Under the pieces are notes generated by a model that worked only from the letters and a program-made list of their open reading frames with translations, made no database searches and had not been told where the DNA came from. 64,000 nucleotides of DNA, taken from the NCBI GenBank assembly GCA_935421135.1, contig OW285187.1, positions 2,666,001-2,730,000 of the forward strand, given 5' to 3'. This document shows positions 44,575-58,089 of this stretch, piece by piece. The stretch is from Bugulina stolonifera. Its lineage: Eukaryota; Bryozoa; Gymnolaemata; Cheilostomatida; Bugulidae. How positions within the stretch are numbered: the stretch's first letter is position 1; every line of letters begins with the position of its first letter. Position numbers and translations under genes: made by a program.

Positions 44575-47500
44575 ATGGCAAGTGTTGAGAAACGGGGTTC
44601 ACCCCCACCCACTCCACCACTGGAAGATATACGCAGGGCAACACCTCCTATTGAAGCAGGTACATGGTATTGTCTTAGTACACTCTCCAGCACTATTTTT
44701 CAGCTATTTTATTATTGACTTTTGTAGCATTATTATTTTTAAAAGTGTGATGTAATCTAATGTGCTTTTGTTTGGTGTTTGCCACCTAGTGGTGATCTTG
44801 TGTAAGTATATTGCCTCCATTGCTAGGTCCATCTGTCTGAACCCATCTTGTAGAAGTTAATGTGGTTGAAAACCATATGGTTTGGGCAATATTGTTTATA
44901 CGTACGTATGTCAGTAGTCTGAGAACTAGGTAGAGATACGTCCTATCAGTAGCATATCTCATTCTATTCAGCTGCCAGATAGAAGCAGCTGAAAGTAGAA
45001 TTGGTATTGGAAGATTTCCAATCTACATAATACATTCACCACCAACATTCTTTGTTATTCCAGAGAAGCCTGAACGTCCTGCGAGAGCGCCATCTCCAGA
45101 CAACTGTCCAATATGTCTGGATGTATTCACAGAGAACACTGACAGGTCGTACAGTGACAGTTGTTATCATATATTCTGCTTCGAATGTCTATTGGAATGG
45201 TCTAATAACAAACGAGAATGTCCACTGTGCAAGAAACCTTTCAAATCCATTATACACATGATTAAGGATCACAACACTTACAAAATGTAAGTTTAGTTTC
45301 TATTGGTTGTTGCTGGTTACCATCACTGGTTGTACCTACAGATGTGAGTGACGGTGTGCTATGATAGACAGTACGTAGTTCAGATGATTCAATCAGACTG
45401 ATTCTCTGTGTTTTATTTTGCTATTATATGGTAACCTCAGCCCGAAGTTGCATTGGTAAACCCTCAGTTTTGTACTTGTGTATGAATAAATTAATTGTTT
45501 ATGGTCTGAATGCATGTAGGACTAGGTAACAGTACATAATACATGTAGGACTAGGTGGGAGTGTAGAATACATGTAGGACTAGGTAACAGTACATAATAC
45601 ATGTAGGACTAGGTAACAGTACATAATACATCTAGGACTAGGTGGGAATGTAGAATACATGTAGGACTAGGTGAGAGTGTAGAATACATGTAGGACTAGG
45701 TAGGGGTGGAATAGATGTACAGCTATAGAATAGCACATTCATGCCCGTATGTGTTGCAGACACACTCTAAAGGAACCTGAGCCACAGAGGCTGTTCTTAC
45801 CAGGGACACCTCCATTTAACAACGTGACATGGGAATGGATGACTCAGATGAGAGCCCAGTATATGCTCAACAGGCAGAGACAGCTGGATAGAATGAGGGA
45901 TGCCACTGATAGGTATCTCTCCCTGGGAGTTGGAGCACGCAATGTCCTCAGACCCTCTACTACTGACAGACGCAGGTCTGTAATTATTATGACTTTCAGC
46001 AGCATCGCCTATATCAGTGGGAAATGAAGCTTTGGTTATTGTTATCTTGTTTTGTTTGCAAGGTGAGTCTGATAGTATGCTAACATTAAACCAATAGTAC
46101 ATATATGTATTGTCTTCCATCAGGTACATATATAGGTATGGATTGTACTGTGAAGGAGCACAGCCAATAGGGGGCGCTGCTAGATACAGACGCACTACGC
46201 CAGAGTTCTACAGGCGTAATCCCGCTATTATACACAGGCTAGTACCTTGGTTGAACAGAGAATTGGTGGCCATACTACCTCACAGAGATAATGTACAGTT
46301 TGTGTTGGACCACATACTAGCTGAAGTGAGTCTCTAGACATTATTATGTAGTTTATTACTTTTAATGCTAAACATTTTACCTATTGTATTAAGAATTTGG
46401 AAACCTGATAACCAATACTTGTATGTGCGGGTTAATGTTAAATGCTAAAAATTGCAATCTTTAGCAACACTAAACATTTGTATTAACAAAATTATTCTAT
46501 GCATCTTATTCTAACTCTCAATTTAATGTCATGTGATTCGATAGCATTGCTCTTTAATACACGTTCTCTGTAGATACGACGCGTCGATATGAGGTCTCCA
46601 GAGTTCAGAGAGTCCATCCTTCCATTCACACTTCGGCATACGAACCACTTTATACACGAGTTTCGCATGTTTGCTATGAGCCCCTTTGATATGGCAGGAT
46701 TTGATACTTATGCCAAGTACCCAAGTGCACGTGGTAGAAGAGCTCTACCTGATGAGCCTCCAGCTGCTACTGACCCCACTGCAGGACCTTCTACTGCCCC
46801 TACCAGACCACCCAGGGTTAACATTACTGACCCTCCAGGGTAAGACCATCTGCCTATTGTAACGGTGTTGATAGCCAATGTCTTGCTATTCAACTGACCT
46901 GTGGTTCTAATATACACATATACCTACACTATTAATAGGTCCTCTCTCACTGTGAGAGATTTATCATCACCTGGAACAAGAGCATATTTTAATACCAACA
47001 GGATACCAGACTCAATAGGAGTCATAGTTACCCACTAGTTTTCACATCCATGTATTGCTCTTTGCCTTGTGTCATGCTGTTTTGCATTCAAGCCTAGATA
47101 GCTCGTTATTATTATAGTTCTAATTTGTTCCAAACTTGTGCTACAAAGGAACCTCCATGAATATGGAGAGTACATGTGCTTGTGTTGTTCAGGTCTTCCT
47201 CAAGTATGTCTGACTCAGATGTGGATATCGTATCAAGAGTGGATGTTCGTATACCACACAGGCGTAGCCGTTCCTCTCGAGGAGGTGTATATAGCCAGGT
47301 GTCGCCCCCTACCATTGTCATTGCAGGCCATAGAGCTCATTCAAGGAGGGGAAGAAGGTAGCTATAATATAATAGAGCGTAATCATGTTGTATAGCAGAG
47401 CATAGGCCTAATATTCATACTGCACACTATAATATACAGTTACATGTAATATGTCAATTTATCCCCCAGCCTATCATACAGTAGAAATCCACATGCAATA

Positions 47501-50500
47501 TGAACTTATGTGATATATATTTTTTTTAGCTCAGGTTTATGCTAGATGTGTACACTATTCATTATATTATATATCACATTGACATTGTAGAGAAATGCTA
47601 TACTTTACATGGGCGGATTTACTGTAGGTCGCCAGGGTCTCGCGACCCCCCTTTTTTTTCTTTTTTTTGAAATTGATTGATTTTTGGCCATATTCAAAGA
47701 TTTTCCCATTTAGAAAGTTGTTCTATGGAAGTTGCCATGATTTCTATAGTTACTTATTAGGATCGCAGTAAATATAGCTTAAGTTTCATATTCCTGCAAG
47801 TAGCTCTCAGGTAGATCAGCAAAGTCAATTGATTGTGCTATCAATAGACTTCTTGCAGACATTCTTGTTTACTGTACAGTCAAAGTTTGCTTGGCTAATT
47901 CACTGCATGAATCGGTGATTGCTTAAAAAATTAATCAAAATAATTCTAATAATATCACCTTTATATTTTCCAGAAAGAGTTTATTGTACCACTTTGCATT
48001 TTAGCAAAGTTAATTCTCTTTTCTTGTTTTGTCCTGGGTAATTTCCTAGATTAGGAGAAAAGAGGAACTATACTATCACTCAGAGTTACGAATATTCAAT
48101 AGAATATTTCATTATGATTACATTATTTGAATTTTCTTAGATCCCAGATTCGAAATTCAGATTGGGGGAAAAGAGGAACTAGCAGTCAGAGTTATGAATA
48201 TATGAATTTCCAATTTAGTTTTTATTTAACAACAGAACATCATGAACATTATGATTATCTTATGAATGATAATCCTAATGTTGCTTACAATGATTTTCTT
48301 TTTAAAATATAATTTATAAATGATTATAATTTTAAAATATTAAATTAATAAAATATAAATAATAATTATTTACATTTTATTAATTTGATATTTGAACATT
48401 ATAATCATTTAGGTTGTCATTTTATTGTTTTGTAATGCAGCCTAAACAATATTGTTGATGTTATTACTATTAATTGTATGAATTTTTGTATAAAAAATTA
48501 TTTAATATCATATCTATAAATTACTATCAAGCGCAGTTTTTAGTTTTTCATAGCATAACTTTCTGCCTCCAGCGTCCAAGAGTGAGAGTTTTCCCAAGGC
48601 TTGAAATCCCCCAGCACAAAGGATCCTCTTCATGTTTTAGTCCTTAGTTTCAAGTTTACATGGTCTCTATGAAGCCTAAAAAGCTTCAGCGGCCGGGGCT
48701 CCGCCCCGGACCCCGTTGAGGGGGCTTACAGCGCCCCCCAAACCCCCCAGCTGTTGGTCTTGGGCGCTTCGCGCCCTCGGCTCGGGTGCTGCGCACCCTC
48801 AATAAATTTCCTTGGTGGGCAGGAGACCCCCCTTTCTAAAAGTTGAAAATCCGCCCCTGCTTTACTATACTGTTTCTCTGAGACATACTTTGTGTTACAT
48901 CGTTAGCCCATTCTACGCTGTAATTGCAGAACAAGATGGCATGTAGAGAGACTTCGTGAAGAGAATAATGAAACTATGATGTCACATCCTTCTGAACTTC
49001 GTCGTATTAGGGACAGATATCGTAATGATGCTGCTCGGCTCGCCGTGGGGGCCGCAGCTTCTATTGACTACGACCATGGGTAAGATAGCGTCATGTTAAT
49101 AAGATATGTTGTGCAGTAATACTATGCTATTATATGGAATGTGTTTATGACCTGAACTTACATGTATATGCTACGTCTTGTTTTGATTGTTGTATGATAA
49201 TATGCTCTCTTCTGTATAACCTCTCTGCAGACTGACTCCTACTCAAAGAGCTTCCCGTAGCAGACTAGAGAGATCACTTAGATATACCGCTGATAATAGC
49301 ATGTCATCTAATTACTATGAGCCTCCAGAAACCGTCCAATCAGCAGCTCCTCAGACTACTTCAACCGACTCAGACGTGTTGAACAGAGTTCGGTCTTTTC
49401 TCAATACACTACACAGTGGTAAATATAATGATATATTATATAGAGAAATGTACGTGTTTGTACACTGCTAAATCTCAGCTAAATGATGTATTATGTATAT
49501 AGTAGAAGTGCATATTATAGTATGTGGTCCATGGTAGGCCTACATTATTCTAGTATAATGGTAGACCATAGATATATATTATTCTAGTATCAGGGTATAC
49601 CATAGATATATATTATTCTAGTATTAGGGTATACCATAGATATATATTATTTTAGTATCAGGGTATACCATAGATATATACTATTCTAATATCAGGGTAT
49701 ACCATAGATATATATTATTCTAGTATCAGGGTATACCATAGATATATATTATTCTAGTATTAGGGTATACTGATAGATTTACTGTTTTATACTGTATATT
49801 CTGTACTAGAGATTGTAAGGTCTGTACTAGCTATGCCATGTCACTGTGTAGGCTCTCTTCTGTACTCTTAGTGTAGTTTACAATCATTAAGCCTGTAGAA
49901 CAAATAGTCAGTTTCTCCAGTACTACTTTGTAACACAGAGGCTACTAAATATACTACTTGTACTTGCTGCTTGGTGCATCTTCATTTTGAAGTTGTGTTT
50001 GAATCAGCTACCAATGGTCTTATGTGATCTAGTGTGGGCGAGAGCACACAATTTTAATAGCTTTCACACTAATTACAATTACTTACCACTAACCCAAGTA
50101 ATAGAGGTTGCATGAACTGCATGTAATACTTATTTTACATCCAAATACTTCCACAGAATCATCTGCAAGTGCCGCTCAACCTTCTATGCCCTTATTTGGA
50201 GAATTAACAGGAGAGCTTCCATCAACTAGTTCCCAGAGTGTTCAACCTTCTTCATCTCGAGGTGCGTATACTACCATACAATGGTATTCTCTCTATCTGC
50301 ACCTGGCAATGCGACCACTCTGTTACTATCATGAACTAAAAACAGTCATATCTATTTACTAGTCACTTAAGCATTAGTGGTGGGCTAGTCGGATACCTTG
50401 TACTCATTCTAGTATCACAGGATTCTACTTTGTCATACTCTCTACCTAGTGTTACTCTCTACCTAGTGTTACTCTCCACCTAGTGTTACTCTAACTATTC

Positions 50501-53006
50501 CCTTGCAGATGGTCGGTCTGGGGGCCCATCAGCATTGGCAACTTTGCGTTTAACCCCTGACAGTGATACGACCTCAGCTAGTCGAACCAGTACTCCTACT
50601 GTGTACGTTTCGTCTAGCCTCAGCAGAGCAAGGTCAAGGTCAAGGTCAGTCAGCCCTTCCAGTTCACACTCGTCTGATGTCATAGTTGTGGCAGAGCTGA
50701 AACCTTATCGTGAGAGGACCCCCATAGAGCTCTCTTCTGACTCTGAAGGTATAGTGTGATAGTAACATAATAATATTATAGTACTTTGGCATGGATTATC
50801 TTTCCTCTGCCATTTAAACCTGCAATTTGGTTAAGTTGATTTGTAAAATGTGTATTTTTCTATCTAATATTTTGAAAAAATTTAATAATTCAATTTAAAT
50901 ATATAGTTAACTAATTCATTGGTATGGTGTATATGCAAGGTTATATACATGTATGTTTCATTGCCAACCATAACACAGAATTCACCTTTTCTTGTTAGAT
51001 GAGAAAATTGATGTCACTTCAAAGCCTCTATCTGGAACTGCAAGGCTCTCTGACAGCAGCAGTGATGATGGGTACGTTTGCTCACCATGTTATTCTTTAT
51101 CTCTTGTACCGTCAGAATTTTCCATGGCGTTGTCTTGTATTACTTTGTATTAATCTTGTATATCATAAGTGTTTGCGTCTCTCAGCTGTAGCGTGTCATT
51201 AGATACCATGTGCTCAACCACAGTACTTCACTATAACAACTCACTGGTGAGTCACTAAGTAGATCTTTTATTCGTCAATTGTAGGAAAGCTGATGACAGT
51301 ACGGCACCCATGGCAGTCCCCTCTGCTCGTTGGCGAGGTAGACCTCCCAGTCTGACTAGTTCCTCAGAAGAAGAGCTGAATCACTCTCCTGCTCCGTCTG
51401 CCAGGTTGGTCTACACCATCAGTGCTAACATTGGATGGCATCTCCCAGTGCACAATGTACTATGTAGGGATATAATATACTGTAAATACACGAGTAACTA
51501 GCATATATTGTGATAGCCCATTGGCTTACCTTCTCATTGGTGGTACAGGTTAGCGGTGGAGCCCTCTGATGACTCAGATTGCGTGGTTACGTTTGAAGCC
51601 ACTAAACCTTCTCGTCGCAGAGTTGAGACCCCTGAGGCTAGCCGAGATTCAGAAGAGGAACCAAAAAAGAAGAAAAAGAAAAAGAAGGACTCTAAACGCA
51701 AAGAGGAGAAAAGCCAGTAAGTTAGCTAACTACAAACACTCTCTGCTTCTTCCCTAACAGCAGAGGAGACATTTCATTTCTAATATACAAAATATGCAGT
51801 ATCTTCCAGCCAAGGGTTGTCTTATCTTCAGTAAACTGTACAATGAAGTTACCTAGCTATAGCTAGTCACTAGCTGTTGCCAGTCACTAGCTGTTGCCAG
51901 TCACTAGCTGTTGCCAGTCACTAGCTGTTGCCAGTCACTAGCTGTTGCCAGTCACTAGCTGTTGCCAGTCACTAGCTGTTGCCAGTCACTAGCTGTTGCC
52001 AGTCACTAGCTGTTGCCAGTCACTAGCTGTTGCCAGTCACTAGCTGTTGCCAGTCACTAGCTGTTGCCAGTCACTAGCTGTTGCCAGTCACTAGCTGTTG
52101 CCAGTCACTAGCTGTTGCCAGTCACTAGCTGTTGCCAGTCACTAGCTGTTGCCAGTCACTAGCTGTTGCCAGTCACTAGCTGTTGCCAGTCACTAGCTGT
52201 TGCCAGTCACTAGCTGTTGCCAGTCACTAGCTGTTGCCAGTCACTAGCTATTGCCAATCACTAGCTATTGCCAATCACTAGCTATTGCCAATCACTAGCT
52301 ATTGCCAATCACTAGCTATTGCCAATCACTAGCTATTGCCAATCACTAGCTATTGCTAGCCTTTCTTCTCCCATGTGCAATTTCATCCGACCTTTACCAT
52401 TTACCAGTTAATTTAGAGATTTTATGTTGCTATTAGGTACATGTACATGTAGGTGTGGCTAGTGTACTTATAATATATATACTCACTTACATCAATACTT
52501 ACATATAATTGAGTGTAATGTATGTTATCTGTTAACTGTTTAGCAAGGTGAAGAAGCATAAGCAGCATAAAGGCTCCAAGAAACACTCGAAGCATCACAA
52601 GCACGTATTGGCTGGTCGCACTATCTCTCCTTCTGAACCCAAAGAGTCACTACAAGGTGCTGAGACTACAGATTGTAGGAACAATGAACAGAGTTCCAGT
52701 TCAAAGACACATCACTCCCATCCAATATCTCCGAAGTCTGGTAATGTGTCTGACTGCCCCGCATCACCTCATATAGACGTGGTAGAACCAGAATCAAAAC
52801 CGGGAGCTGACAATTCCCAGTTTTATCTAGACTATACACAAGGGGAGTATTCTCATTCTTCAGATAGCCCAGAATCCACAAAGAAACCTACAAATATCCG
52901 TAAACAAATCAGATACTTTGTAAAGAAGAATATTGCTGAGAAATACCAAGGTAAAACGAGCTGCAAGAAGCATCACAAGGGACACAAGAACTCTACCAGT
53001 CAGTGA
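44575..53006 (+). CDS. TOPORS: TOPORS, RING-type E3 ubiquitin/SUMO ligase
   Basis: Fourteen exons join in phase to 887 aa: 44575-44659, 45064-45286, 45760-45975, 46124-46325, 46574-46839, 47193-47357, 48930-49079, 49231-49418, 50157-50261, 50509-50748, 50999-51071, 51285-51404, 51549-51716, 52544-53006. The N-terminal RING finger has all eight ligands: CPICLDVF, CYHIFCFECLLEW, then CPLC. The TOPORS-specific region follows: YIYRYGLYCEG, TPEFYRRNPAIIHRLVPWLN, RHTNHFIHEFRMFAMSPFDM. Next comes an Arg/Ser-rich C-terminal half with DVIVVAELKPYRERTPIELS and a His/Lys-rich end. In other animals TOPORS is a nuclear and centrosomal ligase with both ubiquitin and SUMO activity, acting on p53 and chromatin proteins. 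The ATG was chosen for its short Pro-rich leader before the RING. Vertebrate TOPORS has nearly all coding sequence in one exon, so the 14-exon structure is notable. A transposon sits in intron 6. Confidence 0.93.
45513..45713. repeat. 29-bp minisatellite in TOPORS intron 2
   Basis: Seven copies of ACATGTAGGACTAGGTAACA plus gtacataat, with a tgggagtgtag variant. It lies just before exon 3 but does not include the acceptor. Confidence 0.92.
47608..48859. mobile_element. Non-autonomous DNA transposon, 5-bp TSD (CTTTA), copy 2, in TOPORS intron 6
   Basis: Terminal inverted repeats CATGGGCGGATTT and, as complement of the right end, CAGGGGCGGATTTT are flanked by CTTTA (47603-47607 and 48860-48864). 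The left subterminal block GGTCGCCAGGGTCTCGCGAC matches the right end of the element at 40719-43759. The right part carries GC-rich hairpins (GGGCGCTTCGCGCCC, GGGTGCTGCGCACCC). The 1.25-kb interior is AT-rich and non-coding. Confidence 0.85.
49530..49775. repeat. 34-bp minisatellite in TOPORS intron 8
   Basis: About seven copies of CCATAGATATATATTATTCT plus agtatcagggtata, ending about 380 bases before exon 9. Confidence 0.92.
51853..52360. repeat. 17-bp minisatellite in TOPORS intron 13
   Basis: About 29 near-perfect copies of CTAGCTGTTGCCAGTCA. The last seven share the variant CTAGCTATTGCCAATCA, a separate homogenised block. Confidence 0.96.
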
Positions 53007-53144
53007 CACTCATCTACTCACTCCTCTGCATCACAAGGGACACAAGAACTCTACCAGTCAGTGACACTCATCTACTCACTCCTCTGCATCACAAGGGACA
53101 CAAGAATTCTACCAGTCAGTGACACTCATCTACTCACTCCTCTG
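52971..53144 (+). repeat. 58-bp triplication covering the TOPORS stop codon
   Basis: Three tandem 58-base copies starting CATCACAAGGGACACAAGAA. The first encodes the last residues HHKGHKNSTSQ and the stop; the other two lie in the 3' untranslated region. Copy three differs by one base (GAATTC for GAACTC). Confidence 0.95.
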
Positions 53145-55577
53145 GATGCTGTACAAGTACTTTAAATATAATCCTGTTCCCTTATAGGTTTTCTTACTAG
53201 GTAGTCTCGTCAAAGTTAATTGTTGGTTCATGTATCTCCATATTCATTTGAGACACTTCTGTTTTGCAGAAATATTCCTTTAGCAAGAATGTAGCTTCAC
53301 TTTTATAGCTATCACTTGTATGAGATTTTATTGCCTGCATCTAGGTTCTGACAACCAATAGTAGCTACTACAATAGCATGTAGCCAACTAGCTAATATGA
53401 GCAGACTAATACTTACATGTACATGTAGATATGGCCATATGAGTATACTTCTCTAATGCATTAACATGCATTCATTTTTATGATGTTAGTAACATGTACC
53501 ACACCTATTATACAGACTAGTCATGCAGCATTTTGACATAGTTGGATATGTCTATGGGTACAAAGCTAGAGAATGAATATCAGTGCACATGATAGATTCA
53601 TTATAATAAATATAAAATTCACTCACGGAAGTCAACTCTGAATATGATGCTGTAACAACATACTAACATGTTGTGCTGTATGATGTAATTACTGTACATC
53701 CAATAATGAACCATGCAATGGCAGCAAAAATATTGTCTTGATGAGGCTGACAACACTATTCAGCAGCGTACATATAAATTAACAGAGTTATCTACTCCTA
53801 AGATAATGAAGTGTATAGAAATATCTATCGAAAACTTTTGACCAAGGGTTGTTGTTATTGAGTATTGTCATTGGTTGATTAACTCATCGGGAAGCGGCTT
53901 GATTGGTCAATAGAAAGATGCACATGCAAACACTGGTCAAATTGCACTTGGATAGTGAAGTAGTAGTGAAAACTTGAAGATTTCTTGTTCAGCAAGATTC
54001 CACTTTGATATATTAGGGTTTTATTGACTAACTCGAACGCTGTATTGAAATACACACTAATATTATGCACCTCTCTATCATGCAATCATAGTATTATTGT
54101 ATGAAATGATATCCAAATCGTTAATTTTTCTTTTTTTAATAAGCTTAGCTGGTAGTTTAAGTTTTACTTTCTCTTCAATTTAAAAAGTTAAAGTTAAGTT
54201 TGAGTTGATTGAAACCAAAGTCACGATTGCAATGCATAGATAGTGGGGAAATGAACTATAATACTTAAGTTTTATCGAATATGGTTTCATTGAAAATAAT
54301 GAGTACGCTGGAACAGTTAGGCCTGTTTAGCAATATCAATATGAATATTCTATTGTGTTATCACTTATCACTGCAAACTTGCTAGTGTCATACTCACACT
54401 TAAAGTTTGAATTGAGTATTAGATGCTTAATATTGTGTGATATTTCTTAATTGCGACTAGGCCTAAGGTTACAGATAGTTAATGTACTAGTTAATTACTA
54501 AGTCAGCAATATGCTTATCATTATGATTATGATTTTATTGGAGAATTGAGGCCAGGTTGCACAAGTCATTACCAATGCTCACTAGAAGTTTGGCAGTATA
54601 GGCCTAAAACTTTTAACAGATGCAAATCACTTGTGTTTGTGTGCGGTTTTTTGAACATGTACATGTAGAACTGACTATAAAGCCCAACTTGGGCAGGATT
54701 GAGACCTGACCATTAGCCTTGGAACCTAACTAAACTTGCCTGTGGAAAACTAGCCAAAGGTGCGAACTTTCTTTGCCCCAGATAAAGAACTAAATCCATC
54801 ATATCTTATCATTCTTCACCTCTGCACTATACTTTATGCTAACCCAGTCTGTGTCGCCCAAGAAGTTAGTTTGAGGTTATTTAGCTGTATCAATTTGTAG
54901 TATGGTTATGTTGTTAGGCTTGTGCTGCGCATAGAGCGTTATTTGTTTCTCATTCCAGGATCTGTGGGTTAAATTTCCAGCTATAGCAGTTTTTGACACA
55001 AATACTTGGATAACAAGCATGAACTGTATGAAAATGTGTTGTATTGAATGTCACTGTTTAAATTGTGTGTCCAAATTCAAGCCGATCTGTAAATGATTCA
55101 ATTTCAATGCACGAGTAGCCAGTTATGGCTGAGCATACTAACACACCTCTGCTGCTGTCAACATGTCTAGCAAACGTATGTCTCTGGAGTTCAGTTGCTG
55201 TGTCTTTGAATGTGGATTGAAAACTCCAAGTATTCTCTTGCCTCTGATACACTGCTATGAATTTTTTGTCTTGACAGGCCTTAGTTTAGTTACTAGCCCA
55301 TGACCTCAGCTCTAGTATTCACCGACTTTTTGAAGAAGTTTCTGTGATGAGATAAATATGCATCTGATTCTCTTTCACCAGTAGACTGAATGACTGTTGT
55401 AGGGTTGCAAGATATTAATAATCTAAGAATGTGACCCTATAGCTAACTTCAGCATGAAATAATTCTCACCAGTAAAGAGTTGGTGCTTTCTCCTTATATC
55501 CTTTAAATTTTCAGCTTTAGTTGTGGTTGAACATTGATGATGCCGACTCTTTCATTCATAGGCCTAATAGTTTGGTT

Positions 55578-56026
55578 GGTGTAAAGGTAGAAACAGACTA
55601 GTGAATATTTTCGTCACAGTGGTGCCAAGCGTTGCCAGCATGGCGACGTTTTTCTCACTGGACAAAGCACAGTAGCGATATTTTCTTCACAAAAGTGATG
55701 GTCTGAGTGTGTGTACCAAGGCAAGCAATTATTTTTATGCATGTTTCAATGCACATTTTTGCTTGCCCTAACTAAGCGCTCATTACATAATAACAGCAAC
55801 TTAATTTGGGATTTTTGTTTACAGACAAAAGTGCAGAATGGAGTCGGTAAAACCTTTGCTAACCAATCAGAAGCCAGTATTGTCGAGAGCAAGCGTAAAA
55901 TATTAAACATAGTTTATCTTGGACGGACAGGGCATTGTTGCTCAATTTAGTGACACGCTGTTGCTCCACAACCATTTGGTTGCAAAAGCCGGCGTGAAAA
56001 TCACGGTCTGTTTCAGCTTTAAAACC
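55578..56026. mobile_element. MITE-like element with degenerate terminal inverted repeats
   Basis: Ends GGTGTAAAGGTAGAAACAGA and, as complement of the right end, GGTTTTAAAGCTGAAACAGA match at 16 of 20 bases and continue to match inward (GTGA-TTTTC). No coding capacity; no clear target duplication. Confidence 0.45.
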
Positions 56027-58089
56027 TGTTTTGTGCTGCTCAATGCCTGTGCTGTAGGTACAAGTCAAAGGCCACAGCTAGAACACTAGAAACTGGATTT
56101 ACACTGGCCGATTATTATCACTTGGTCCACGAGCTGTTTGTTTTGTATCTCTCCAGTATGTATTCTACCCACATTTTTGTCTCTAGTGGACTTGCTCAAA
56201 CCAAGCATGGCTCAAGGTGAGCTGGATTCAGTTGAGACTTTAACCTGTAGTACGATCATTCTCTGACCTGCTGCCCCACACCTCTGAGTGTTTTTAGTGT
56301 CAACTTTAGTCGTTGGTATCTCATCTGCTTTGTGGGAGCCCAAGTTCTAGAATAGTCAGATTGCAGATGTGATGGTAATTTTATTATAAGCAAATACTAT
56401 TTTTTGTTGGTGTAACTAGAAAACTGGAAATTAAAAGTTCACGCTCTCTGCATGCTAAAGGAACCAGTTATTCACAGTTGGTGGTTGGAGTCTCTCTGTT
56501 GCTGGGCAATCTATTTCTCCTCTACCCCATCACTATTATCACAAATAATAGTGGGTAATTAAATAGTGCACTGTGCTACCACTCACTGCATATCCTGCTG
56601 ACTGGGTTTGTTTACTAAACTAAAGAAATATTTTCTTTGTCTTATTAGCTCAGGTAGTACATGTAGCTTGCCCTCTATCTCTCCTGCTGGCAAGATGCAA
56701 GAGCTATTTTCTAGGATGATCGGATTAAAATGTATAGGTCTATGTATTTGTTTCACTCTGATTTATTTGTGTACAATATAATGTATCTCTGCATACAGAG
56801 TTCCTGTATATTACGTAACATGCTGCCTCTAATACACAGGCAGAATAATATGTTATTCTCCTGTTCTACCTTGTTTAGTTGCGTAGAGGAATGTATGTTG
56901 TCATAAAGGCAAAACTGAACTTGAACTCAACTTTTGATATTCATTTCGGTTGTGAAATCTGTATAAATATTGTTTTTAGCTGAAAAGTTGGTGTATTCGT
57001 ATATTGGATTGATTTCATAATGTCAGCTAGTTTACCTCAAGGAACGAATATGTCATTGGGATTTTCTTTTTAATAGCTCACGATTGCTCTGCTTTAAACA
57101 TAACAAAAGCCTGCTAGAATTGTTTGCTTTCATATTTAATATTTCCACCTCTGGAGTCAAGAATGAATTTTGCTGCCGATTGCAAAACACTCTGTGCTAT
57201 ATATATATTACTGTCACCCAGGTTTCTACAGAGTGGTAGCGTAATGTGACGTAGCCTGTTGACATAAGGAGTTGGTAATAACTTGAGAGGTTACGTTATC
57301 ATAACAGCTCCAGGGACGACAGGTTAGCTGCCACTGCACTAATACAATATTATATTCTACTGTTGTACTTGGCATATTCTCTGTTGAGCTACTTTACATA
57401 GCCTGTGCTACATACGTTCATTAAAATAGTCAGTGCTAAATGATCAATTTCATGACTTCAGTATTGGGAGCAAGGCTAAGTTTGTCAGAAATGGGAGTCT
57501 AACATTCAGTTAGCTGTTATCGCAGCCATCTTGTCAACTTCAGTGTTGAACTGGTACTGTTAAAAAGTTGTTGACTGTCAAAAATATTTATAGATTTCAG
57601 GTAAATTAAAAGTTGAGGCTGAACTTAGTCTCGGAGTACCATCTGGATACGGTAACATCAATTTGAAGGTAAGTCAAATTATTCAGACTGGACTTTCGTG
57701 CTCTAATATTGTGCATTTCTGGAAATGACAGATTTTGACGATTAGTGACAGAATAAGATGCATACATTGCTCTGCATGCACCCCTACCTATTGGGTGTAT
57801 TACTATCTCTGAGTTCCTATGTTGCTAGTTGTAATACTATTACATCATTATATAACCTGAATATTACCACTACTTGGAACTAAAATCCTGTGATATAGGC
57901 TAATGTAGTAGGCCATGAGGTGCACCTCTTGTACAGTAATATAAATTTTTAGGTGATTTTCTCTCAATTTTCGAGTCCTATAGTCATGGGTGTTCAATTT
58001 ATTAGTCAGTTTATATTATGTACATGTAGCTCACCATTCAAGCACATGTTACCAATTAGCAGGACTTTCTCTCTATCACTCTTTCATAC

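Noticed and set aside
48127..48312. 61-codon frame within the transposon in TOPORS intron 6
   Set aside because: AT-rich, no recognisable transposase or other domain; chance frame in a non-autonomous element.
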